This document shows, in pieces, positions 1 to 4,832 of a stretch of DNA of 5,207 nt. Where the stretch lies: positions 1 to 5,207 of the forward strand of contig JAUYDN010000193.1 in assembly GCA_030691775.1 (NCBI GenBank). Reading direction: 5' to 3'. Each line of letters starts with the position of its first letter. The first letter of the stretch is position 1. This DNA is from Dehalococcoidia bacterium (GTDB taxonomy: Bacteria; Chloroflexota; Dehalococcoidia; Dehalococcoidales; Fen-1064). The translations under genes were made by a program, and so were the position numbers. The notes under the pieces were generated by a model that was not told the origin of the DNA, did not search any database, and saw nothing but the letters and a program-made list of their open reading frames with translations.

Positions 1-24
1 CCGCAGAGAAGGGGAAGAACTATT

Positions 25-50
25 TTGAGAGGGGCTGACGCCCCTCTCAA
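25..50. repeat. perfect 11-bp inverted repeat (hairpin)
   Basis: The arm at 25-35 (ttgagaggggc) is perfectly complementary to 40-50, with a 4-nt loop (tgac). Neither side has a T-run after the stem, so it is not a classic intrinsic terminator in either direction. It lies about 190 nt beyond the GAPDH stop codon, and the gene to the left is outside the window. It may be a dispersed hairpin repeat or a transcript-end structure. The rest of bases 1-240 shows no convincing gene or promoter. Confidence 0.75.
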
Positions 51-213
51 CTCCCTTGTGCAAGTTGGCAGTCATCTTGCTTTCCCACCCTTTGCAACCA
101 TCATTTTTATATTTCGTCCGTGGCACCACACTCCATGTGTAATTTCAAGTTATTTCGGAGACACTACACTAGCTGCCGGAGTTCATAAAAGCTGACTGGT
201 GGATTGATGAAGA

Positions 214-234
214 CTGATGGCTGATAGCTGATAA
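214..234. repeat. heptamer tandem repeat, three copies
   Basis: Three consecutive 7-mers, ctgatgg, ctgatag and ctgataa, differ only in their last two bases. They end 6 nt before the stop-codon side of the GAPDH gene, so they fall in the first part of its 3' untranslated region. No function can be read from the sequence. Confidence 0.6.
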
Positions 235-240
235 CTATTA

Positions 241-1254
241 TTACAATCCCTTGCTGGCGATGTAGTTAGCCAGGTCTCCCAGCCGGCAGCTGTAACCCCA
301 CTCGTTATCGTACCAGGCAATAACTTTGACCATGTTCCTGCCGATGAGTAATGTGCTCGGAGCATCGAAGATAGACGAGGCGGGGTTGCCTTTAAAGTCA
401 CTGCTAACGAGTTCCTCATCGCTGTACTGGAGAATGCCGTGGAGCGGTCCGCTGGCGGCGGCTTTGAATGCGGCATTCACCTGCTCGACCGTGACGTCTT
501 TGTTCAGGTTGGCGACAAAATCGCAGACGGAGACGTTGGGTACCGGCACGCGGAAAGCCATGCCATCCAGCTTGCCCTTAAGCTCCGGGAAGACCTCGCC
601 GATCATCCTGGTAGCACCGGTGGAGGTTGGAATGACGTTAGCCCCGGCGGTGCGGGCGCGTCTCAGGTCCCGGTGCACCTGGTCGAGGATGCGCTGGTCG
701 TTGGTATAAGCATGGATGGTGGTCATAAAACCTTTGCTGATGCCGAACGATTGGTGCAGGACTTTGACCACGGGGGCGATGCAGTTCGTGGTGCAGGAAG
801 CATTGGAGATAATCCTGTGTTTGGCGGGGTCGTACTTCTCCTGGTTCACACCCATAACGATGGTGATGTCCTCGCCTTTAGCGGGCGCGGAGATGAGCAC
901 CTTCTTTGCGCCGCCCTGCAGGTGGGCAGCGGCTTTATCCGCATCCGTGAATAAGCCGGTGGACTCGATGACGATATCGGCACCGTATTTCTTCCAGTCG
1001 ATCTTCGCCGGGTCTCTTTCGGAAACGACCGCGATTTTCTTGCCATCGATGATAATTGAATCAGCGGTGGCAGACACTTCGCCCTGGTATTTACCGTAGC
1101 TACTGTCCCATTTAAAGAGGTGAGCGTTGGTCTTTGTATCCGTGAGGTCGTTGACCGCCACAACCTCCAATTTACCTGCGTGGTAATGGTTGATAGTGCG
1201 GAGGGTCAGTCTGCCGATTCTGCCGAAGCCATTGATGCCGATTTTAACCGCCAT
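241..1254 (-). CDS. gap: type I glyceraldehyde-3-phosphate dehydrogenase
   Basis: This is phosphorylating GAPDH, a cytosolic homotetramer in its family. It reversibly converts glyceraldehyde 3-phosphate, phosphate and NAD(P)+ to 1,3-bisphosphoglycerate in glycolysis and gluconeogenesis. At 337 aa it has the full family length. The N-terminal Rossmann motif is INGFGRIGR (residues 7-15). The catalytic site is SNASCTTN, with the nucleophile Cys154 and the base His181 in TTIHAYT. The C-terminal half contains the ELKGKLDGMAFRVPVPNVSV block and ends with WYDNEWGYS and the usual YIASKGL tail. Asp36 at the end of the second Rossmann strand favours NAD. Residues 192-193 (Gln-Val) lie where the Bacillus enzyme, recalled from memory, has Leu-Pro, another cofactor-specificity position. 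The ATG start is fixed by AAGGAGG four bases upstream. The gene appears monocistronic, with its own promoter. Confidence 0.98.
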   Translation of the reverse strand: MAVKIGINGFGRIGRLTLRTINHYHAGKLEVVAVNDLTDTKTNAHLFKWDSSYGKYQGEVSATADSIIIDGKKIAVVSERDPAKIDWKKYGADIVIESTGLFTDADKAAAHLQGGAKKVLISAPAKGEDITIVMGVNQEKYDPAKHRIISNASCTTNCIAPVVKVLHQSFGISKGFMTTIHAYTNDQRILDQVHRDLRRARTAGANVIPTSTGATRMIGEVFPELKGKLDGMAFRVPVPNVSVCDFVANLNKDVTVEQVNAAFKAAASGPLHGILQYSDEELVSSDFKGNPASSIFDAPSTLLIGRNMVKVIAWYDNEWGYSCRLGDLANYIASKGL

Positions 1255-1258
1255 AATG

Positions 1259-1265
1259 CCTCCTT
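1259..1265 (-). promoter_or_regulatory. strong Shine-Dalgarno site of gap
   Basis: Reading the minus strand, AAGGAGG is followed by CATT and then the ATG of gap. It is a near-perfect anti-16S match at a 4-nt spacing. It is the strongest ribosome binding site in the window and fits a highly expressed enzyme. Confidence 0.88.
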
Positions 1266-1287
1266 ATTAAGACGTTATTTTATTTAA

Positions 1288-1316
1288 TGCACAGACCAAT
1301 TATACTACTTTGCACA
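1288..1316 (-). promoter_or_regulatory. gap promoter: TATAAT -10 box flanked by TGTGCA direct repeats
   Basis: The minus strand carries a perfect TATAAT at 1299-1304, giving a predicted 5' leader of roughly 35-40 nt before the gap ATG. No good TTGACA-like -35 box is visible at 16-18 nt. The hexamer TGTGCA occurs on both sides of the -10 box, at 1311-1316 and 1288-1293, 23 bases apart, about two helical turns. The downstream copy would overlap the start of transcription. The -10 box is well supported by sequence. An operator role for the hexamers is inference. Confidence 0.6.
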
Positions 1317-1359
1317 GGGTTTTTACGCGAGATTGTTTGTTAATGTCACGCTCTGCTTT

Positions 1360-1389
1360 GAGACGAGAATCTGGTCAGTATTCCGTCTC
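1360..1389. repeat. imperfect hairpin next to the palindromic repeat
   Basis: gagacg (1360-1365) pairs with cgtctc (1384-1389), and gaat (1367-1370) pairs with attc (1380-1383), with a single bulged base at 1366. This gives a ten-pair stem with a 9-nt loop. It abuts the larger palindromic repeat that starts at 1393 and may be a degraded relative or a flanking piece of it. No T-run follows on either strand. Confidence 0.5.
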
Positions 1390-1392
1390 GTT

Positions 1393-1444
1393 CTGGATTC
1401 CAGCCGGAGTTTACCCCGTGCCACGACACGGGGCTGGAATGACA
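1393..1444. repeat. two-tier palindromic intergenic repeat, copy 1
   Basis: The unit begins ctggattcc and ends ggaatgaca. The outer stem pairs 1397-1403 with 1434-1440 (attccag/ctggaat). The inner stem pairs 1414-1420 (ccccgtg) with 1427-1433 (cacgggg). A 10-nt linker is present on the left side only. The same layout recurs at 2595-2647 (reversed) and 4543-4584. On the minus strand the hairpin begins 23 nt after the stop codon of the metallo-hydrolase gene. The ggattcc...ggaatgaca ends resemble short dispersed palindromes known from many bacterial genomes; that comparison is from memory. Confidence 0.8.
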
Positions 1445-1463
1445 ATGGGTTGGAGAAAGGTAC

Positions 1464-2462
1464 TCACACCCGCTCATAGTAGTACATATTGTTCCGCATG
1501 TTGACTTTCACCCTGCCGTTTACAGTCATGGCGCGCAGGTGGGCAAGGGTCTCGGAGACAGCGGCACGCTTATCGCCGGGCATCAAGTCACGGAAATGCA
1601 CCCCGCCCAGCTCCGGCATCCAGGTGATGTGATTGGAGATTTCGTAGGCAGTCTTCGCCCCGTCTGCCAGCGCCGCAAGTATCTCCTGGTTGCGGAACTC
1701 GTGGTGGTGAAGAATCTCATCGATGCGCTTGGGCAGGTCGTGGAAGATGTTTTCGTGGGCAGGCAGGACGGTGCTGACATCCAGTCCGCGCACCAGCTCC
1801 AGCGATTTCAGGAACTCGCCCAGCGGGTTGCCCTCGGACTTTGGCACCAAGCTGATGTTAGGCGTGATGACCGGCAGGATATGGTCGCCGGAAAACAGCA
1901 GTTTGTGTTTCCGCTCGTACAGGCAGATAGACCCCGGCGAGTGTCCCGGCGTCCAGACGACCTCCAGGTTGAAGATACCGGTAGAAATGGTCTCGCCGCC
2001 GTTAAGCGTGATATCCGGTTGCGGTGGTAATCCTCCGGCACTCATCCCGCCGAACGGCATGCGGGTGACCGATAGCTCGGTACGCGGCACGCCGTTAGCA
2101 TAGAACCATGCCTCGCTCTGGCGCATAAACTCCTCGGTGATGGCGTAGCGCGTACGGAAGATTTCTTCGTCACGCTGGTGCAAATAGACCTTAGCTTTTG
2201 TCAGCTGTTTAAGCCTGCCCACCAGCCCGTAGTGGTCGAAATGCGCGTGCGTGACCACAATCTGCTTGATGTCTTTATATTCGGCGCCGGCGTCCCCTAG
2301 CTCCTTGCCGAGAGCACGCAGTGCGTAATCGCTGTTCCAGCCGGTATCGATAAGCAGGTAGCCGTCATCCCCGCGGAGCAGGTAGACGTTGGTGTTCTCC
2401 AACGGGTTATTGGGGATGGGAACGAGTAGCTCGGTGACGCCGGGGATAATTGCAGTTGCCAT
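1464..2462 (-). CDS. MBL-fold metallo-hydrolase (LACTB2-like domain layout)
   Basis: This is a 332-aa metallo-beta-lactamase superfamily hydrolase. The N-terminal strand pair leads to LLIDTGWNSD (residues 36-45). The dinuclear metal-binding signature THAHFDHYG gives His72, His74, Asp76 and His77. His174 (TPGHSPGS), Asp193 (FSGDHIL) and His236 (LPAHENIF) complete the ligands, so all the expected metal ligands are present. Residues from about 245 to 332 form a separate C-terminal region (DEILHHHEFRNQEIL, then a helical stretch with GGVHF), matching the winged-helix tail seen in LACTB2-type members. No signal peptide or membrane segment is visible, so it should be cytosolic. The substrate cannot be inferred: the family includes thioesterases, glyoxalase II-like enzymes, nucleases and lactonases. 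The ATG start has a modest AGGA four bases upstream. It is separated from both neighbours by repeat-bearing gaps, so it is probably its own transcription unit. Confidence 0.93.
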   Translation of the reverse strand: MATAIIPGVTELLVPIPNNPLENTNVYLLRGDDGYLLIDTGWNSDYALRALGKELGDAGAEYKDIKQIVVTHAHFDHYGLVGRLKQLTKAKVYLHQRDEEIFRTRYAITEEFMRQSEAWFYANGVPRTELSVTRMPFGGMSAGGLPPQPDITLNGGETISTGIFNLEVVWTPGHSPGSICLYERKHKLLFSGDHILPVITPNISLVPKSEGNPLGEFLKSLELVRGLDVSTVLPAHENIFHDLPKRIDEILHHHEFRNQEILAALADGAKTAYEISNHITWMPELGGVHFRDLMPGDKRAAVSETLAHLRAMTVNGRVKVNMRNNMYYYERV

Positions 2463-2594
2463 ATTTTCCTATCTTTCTAATGTTGCTTTTTGAAAAATAC
2501 ATAAAAAGCCACACCTATCGACTTTCCCCTCTATGAAGGGTTTTAAATTGGTTACCGGAGCGGGATGCAAAAACCACTTCCTTTATTATTAGTC

Positions 2595-2647
2595 TGTCAT
2601 TCCGTACCCCGTATCAAGTACGGGGCAGGCTTTGATACGGAATCCAG
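2595..2647. repeat. two-tier palindromic intergenic repeat, copy 2 (reversed)
   Basis: The outer stem pairs 2599-2606 (attccgta) with 2636-2643 (tacggaat). The inner stem pairs 2607-2613 (ccccgta) with 2619-2625 (tacgggg) around a 5-nt loop. The 10-nt linker is on the right, so this copy is in the opposite orientation to copies 1 and 3. A competing 7-bp pairing also exists between 2611-2617 (gtatcaa) and 2632-2638 (ttgatac). It is the left half of a larger palindrome ending at 2708. Confidence 0.8.
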
Positions 2648-2680
2648 GAAACGAATGTCTACCGTTATTGTCGCTCAGAG

Positions 2681-2708
2681 CTGGATTCCAGCCTGCGCTG
2701 GAATGACA
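2681..2708. repeat. simple palindromic repeat (ctggattcc/ggaatgaca type)
   Basis: An 8-bp stem pairs 2685-2692 (attccagc) with 2697-2704 (gctggaat), with a 4-nt loop. It shares the outer ends of copy 1 but lacks the inner stem. Its ends are inverted relative to copy 2: tgtcattcc at 2595-2603 matches ggaatgaca at 2700-2708, and ggaatccag at 2639-2647 matches ctggattcc at 2681-2689. On the minus strand it begins 22 nt after the enolase stop codon, with no U-run after it. Confidence 0.8.
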
Positions 2709-2726
2709 ACATTATGAGGGATTGCA

Positions 2727-4004
2727 CTAACGCCGTAGCGCGGTCATTCCCGCGAAACTCGCGTTCTCCCCAAGCTCGGCTTCGATTTGCAGGAGGCGGT
2801 TATACTTGGCGGTGCGCTCACTGCGGCAAGGCGCGCCAGCCTTGATGAGTCCTGTACCCATTGCCACCGCCAAATCGGCGATGGTGGTGTCCTCCGTCTC
2901 GCCACTGCGGTGACTGACCACCGTGCGCCAGCCTGCCTTCTGCGCCATCTTGATAGCATCGATAGTCTCGGAGAGCGTACCAATCTGGTTGAGCTTGATA
3001 AGGATGGCATTGGAGGCGGCGGTACGGATGCCGCGGCTCAAGCGGTTGACGTTGGTAACGTACAGGTCATCGCCCACGAGGTGGATTTTCGCGCCAAGCT
3101 TCTTTGTCAGCAGTTGCCAGCCTTTCCAATCGTCTTCTGCCATGCCGTCCTCGATGCTGACGATAGGGTAGTCTGCCACCCATTTCACGTAAAAATCGAC
3201 CATCTGTTCGCTGGTCAGGGTAATGCCTTCGCGGGCGAGGATGTACTTGCCATTCCTGTAAAACTCGCTGGAAGCCGGGTCGAGGGCGATGAAACAATCG
3301 GCGCCGGGTTTATAGCCCGCAAGCTCAATGGCCGCAAGGATTGCTTCAATGGCGGCTTTATTCGAGGGTAAAGAGGGGGCGAAACCACCTTCGTCTCCCA
3401 CGTTCGTGTTCAGCCCGCGGTCCTTAAGCACCTTCTTGAGGCAGTGGTAAACCTCCGTGCCCATCCGTAAAGAGTCGCGGAAAGAAGGGGCGTTTGCAGG
3501 GACTACCATGAACTCCTGGAAATCCGTGGAGTTTGCGGCGTGTTTGCCGCCGTTAAGGATATTGAGCATCGGTACGGGCAGGACGTATTTCTTCTGGTCG
3601 TTGAGATAGCGGTAGAATGGTTTCATCTCATGCGCGGCGGAAGCATGGGCAACCGCGAGCGACACACCCAGGATGGCGTTGGCGCCCAGCCGGCACTTGT
3701 TCGGCGTACCGTCAAGCTCGGTCATGATGCGGTCGATGGAGTACTGGTCGCTGGCAGGCATACCGGTGAGCGCTTTGACGATTTCGGTGTGGATGCCGTT
3801 GATGGCTTTGAGCACCCCGAGGCCGGCATAGCGTGACTTATCACCATCGCGCAGCTCCACGGCTTCATATTTGCCGGTGCTGGCGCCGGAAGGCACCGCC
3901 GCGCTCCGGATAGTGCCATCGGAGAGAAGCGCCTCGACGGCGATGGTGGGATTGCCGCGTGAGTCCAGGATTTCCCTGGCTTTAAGACCGCGTACCGTTG
4001 CCAT
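2727..4004 (-). CDS. eno: enolase (phosphopyruvate hydratase)
   Basis: Enolase interconverts 2-phosphoglycerate and phosphoenolpyruvate with Mg2+. The 425-aa product is full length for bacterial enolases. The N-terminal domain carries AREILDSRGNPT (9-20) and the mobile loop PSGASTG (38-44). The TIM-barrel active site is complete by homology with the yeast enzyme: His155, Glu164, the acid Glu205 (GDEGGF), metal ligands Asp242 (ALDPAS), Glu285 (SIEDG) and Asp312 (GDD), the base Lys337 (IKLNQIG), Arg366-Ser367 (SHRSGET) and Lys388. The SHRSGETEDTTIADL and GAPCRSERTAKYN signatures are intact. One mild oddity is HAAN at 155-158, where bacterial enolases usually read HADN. The start lies one base after the stop codon of the LOG-like gene and has GGAGGG eight bases upstream, so the two genes look cotranscribed and possibly translationally coupled. 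Confidence 0.98.
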   Translation of the reverse strand: MATVRGLKAREILDSRGNPTIAVEALLSDGTIRSAAVPSGASTGKYEAVELRDGDKSRYAGLGVLKAINGIHTEIVKALTGMPASDQYSIDRIMTELDGTPNKCRLGANAILGVSLAVAHASAAHEMKPFYRYLNDQKKYVLPVPMLNILNGGKHAANSTDFQEFMVVPANAPSFRDSLRMGTEVYHCLKKVLKDRGLNTNVGDEGGFAPSLPSNKAAIEAILAAIELAGYKPGADCFIALDPASSEFYRNGKYILAREGITLTSEQMVDFYVKWVADYPIVSIEDGMAEDDWKGWQLLTKKLGAKIHLVGDDLYVTNVNRLSRGIRTAASNAILIKLNQIGTLSETIDAIKMAQKAGWRTVVSHRSGETEDTTIADLAVAMGTGLIKAGAPCRSERTAKYNRLLQIEAELGENASFAGMTALRR

Positions 4005-4005
4005 A

Positions 4006-4497
4006 TCACTTGCCCTCCGCCAGTTTCAGCGCTTTCTGCACCGCCGACCGCGCGCTTTTCACGACGATAATCGATTTTTCCTTATAGCCATTGCGGGTGA
4101 GCGACCAGGTATGTAGACCGATGACAGGGATTTTTGAGTCCAGTGCGTAAGCGATTTCCGAGAGGGTGCCGTAACTGCCGCCGATGGCGATGACGGCACG
4201 AGCGGACTTGACGACGATGACGTTACGGGCGTAGCCGAGGTTGGTAACGATGGGAATCTGGACGTATCGGTTGGCGGTGCGGGCGTCATTGCCGGGTAAA
4301 ACGCCGATGGTCAGACCACCTTCGGATTGGGCGCCCTTGCAGGCTGACTCCATGACACCGCTCAAACCACCGCAAATCACCACCGCCCCCTTGCTTGCCA
4401 GCAGACGGCCAGTCTCCTCCGCTAACTCAAGCTCTTGCGGTGAAGGCGCTGTCCCGCTCCCAATGACGGCAATAATTGTTGGTCTTTTAGTTGCCAT
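4006..4497 (-). CDS. LOG-like Rossmann-fold protein, TIGR00725 type
   Basis: This 163-aa cytosolic protein belongs to the LOG/DprA-like nucleotide-binding Rossmann superfamily. It shows TIIAVIGSG (7-15), CGGLSGVMESACKGA (42-56), an ARN motif (90-92), and IGGSYGTLSEIAYAL (105-119), which replaces the PGGxGTxxE motif of true cytokinin-activating LOG enzymes. This fits the TIGR00725 subfamily, whose substrate is not established; a nucleotide or nucleoside monophosphate ligand is plausible. The short string IVVKSAR occurs twice, at 94-100 and 144-150, probably by chance. A longer reading from GTG at 4525-4527 is possible, but those ten codons overlap a consensus extended -10 promoter, and homology starts just after the ATG at 4495-4497, so I use the ATG. 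No Shine-Dalgarno site precedes it, as expected for a leaderless mRNA. Enolase follows after a 1-nt gap. Confidence 0.88.
   Translation of the reverse strand: MATKRPTIIAVIGSGTAPSPQELELAEETGRLLASKGAVVICGGLSGVMESACKGAQSEGGLTIGVLPGNDARTANRYVQIPIVTNLGYARNVIVVKSARAVIAIGGSYGTLSEIAYALDSKIPVIGLHTWSLTRNGYKEKSIIVVKSARSAVQKALKLAEGK
4013..4018 (-). promoter_or_regulatory. Shine-Dalgarno site of eno inside the LOG-like gene
   Basis: GGAGGG on the minus strand lies 8 nt before the enolase ATG and within the last codons of the LOG-like gene. The site therefore sits under ribosomes finishing the upstream gene, an arrangement typical of coupled translation. Confidence 0.75.
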
Positions 4498-4506
4498 AAA
4501 CAGCAA

Positions 4507-4515
4507 ATTATAACA
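4507..4515 (-). promoter_or_regulatory. extended -10 promoter of the LOG-like/eno operon
   Basis: The minus strand reads TGTTATAAT, a perfect TGnTATAAT extended -10 element. Only 9 nt separate it from the ATG at 4497, so transcription should begin at or within about 3 nt of the start codon. No good -35 hexamer is visible at 17 nt, which is common for extended -10 promoters. If this is the promoter, the LOG-like mRNA is essentially leaderless and the upstream GTG cannot be its start. Confidence 0.7.
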
Positions 4516-4521
4516 TAGAGA

Positions 4522-4535
4522 AAGCACTAAGCACT
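4522..4535. repeat. heptamer direct repeat upstream of the operon promoter
   Basis: Two exact tandem copies of aagcact (AGTGCTT on the minus strand) lie 6 nt upstream of the extended -10 element, where spacer and -35 sequence would normally be. They could be a regulator site or simply a slippage repeat. Confidence 0.5.
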
Positions 4536-4542
4536 AAACCTG

Positions 4543-4584
4543 TTCCCGCGCAGCTTGTCCCGTACCGCGATACGGGAGCGGGAA
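4543..4584. repeat. two-tier palindromic intergenic repeat, copy 3
   Basis: The outer stem pairs 4543-4549 (ttcccgc) with 4578-4584 (gcgggaa). The inner stem pairs 4558-4564 (tcccgta) with 4571-4577 (tacggga) around a 6-nt loop. An 8-nt linker lies on the left only. The layout matches copy 1, but the outer-stem bases differ while still pairing. Confidence 0.78.
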
Positions 4585-4628
4585 TCTAAACTCTAATCGG
4601 TAACGAAAGGGAAACAGGGATGATTCAC

Positions 4629-4680
4629 GTAGGGGCGACCCTTGAGGTCGCCATAGGCGGGGTCGAGCCCCACCCCTACA
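4629..4680. repeat. multi-arm GC-rich intergenic repeat (gtagggg...cccctac)
   Basis: The outer ends gtagggg (4629-4635) and cccctac (4673-4679) pair. Inside are a 7-bp hairpin, ggcgacc (4634-4640) with ggtcgcc (4646-4652), sharing two bases with the outer stem, and a small gggg/cccc arm (4659-4662 with 4668-4671). The right-hand 33 bases (4648-4680) recur at 4786-4818 with three substitutions. Repeats of this general type are familiar from Chloroflexota genomes; that is recollection, not a search. Confidence 0.75.
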
Positions 4681-4689
4681 AGAGGATCT

Positions 4690-4778
4690 CTTCTCCCTTG
4701 AGGGGAGAAGGTTAGAGCCTGCCTCGAGCGGCCTGTCCTGAACGGAGTTGAAGGAAGCCGAAGGGATGAGGGTGAAAT
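4690..4778. repeat. composite repeat: ctccctt/gaggg hairpin element split by a second repeat
   Basis: An 8-bp hairpin, cttctccc (4690-4697) with gggagaag (4703-4710), runs into gttagag (4711-4717). A line of the form atgagggtgaaa resumes at 4766-4777. In the commonly seen form of this dispersed repeat the two parts are adjacent. Here about 48 bases (4718-4765) sit between them, including cctgtcctgaacggagttga and gaagccgaaggg, themselves reminiscent of another widespread intergenic repeat. The nested reading depends on remembered consensus sequences. The hairpin itself is directly visible. Confidence 0.55.
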
Positions 4779-4785
4779 TACATAA

Positions 4786-4818
4786 TCGCCACAGGCGGGG
4801 TCAAGCCCCGCCCCTACA
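4786..4818. repeat. second, shortened copy of the gtagggg/cccctac repeat
   Basis: These 33 bases match 4648-4680 at 30 positions. The copy lacks the left outer arm and first hairpin of its partner but has a perfect 7-bp stem, ggcgggg (4794-4800) with ccccgcc (4806-4812). On the minus strand this stem starts 20 nt after the stop codon of the methyltransferase gene. It could act as a weak transcript-end structure, though no U-run follows. Confidence 0.78.
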
Positions 4819-4832
4819 AACGTGTTCGGTTT

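Noticed and set aside
439..954. 171-aa open frame on the plus strand
   Set aside because: It lies wholly antisense to the gap gene, has no ribosome binding site or recognisable motif, and is explained by the codon bias of the real gene.
1310..1504. 64-aa open frame on the plus strand
   Set aside because: It runs through the gap promoter, a palindromic repeat and the 3' end of the hydrolase gene; its translation has no coding character.
1539..2030. 163-aa open frame on the plus strand
   Set aside because: It is antisense to the MBL-fold gene, whose metal-binding motifs are complete, and has no independent support.
2685..2704. intrinsic terminator of eno
   Set aside because: The stem is convincing but no U-run follows on the minus strand, and the same sequence type occurs as a dispersed repeat; I list it as a repeat instead.
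2787..3371. 194-aa open frame on the plus strand
   Set aside because: It is antisense to the conserved enolase barrel; its length comes from GC-rich third positions and it resembles no family I know.
4498..4527. GTG start giving a 173-aa LOG-like protein
   Set aside because: The extra ten codons coincide with the extended -10 element, have no ribosome binding site, and homology begins after the ATG at 4497.
4629..4818. CRISPR array or tRNA-like cloverleaf
   Set aside because: There are only two direct copies with unequal ends and no regular spacers, so it is not CRISPR. The multi-arm fold lacks T-loop and anticodon features, so it is not a tRNA.
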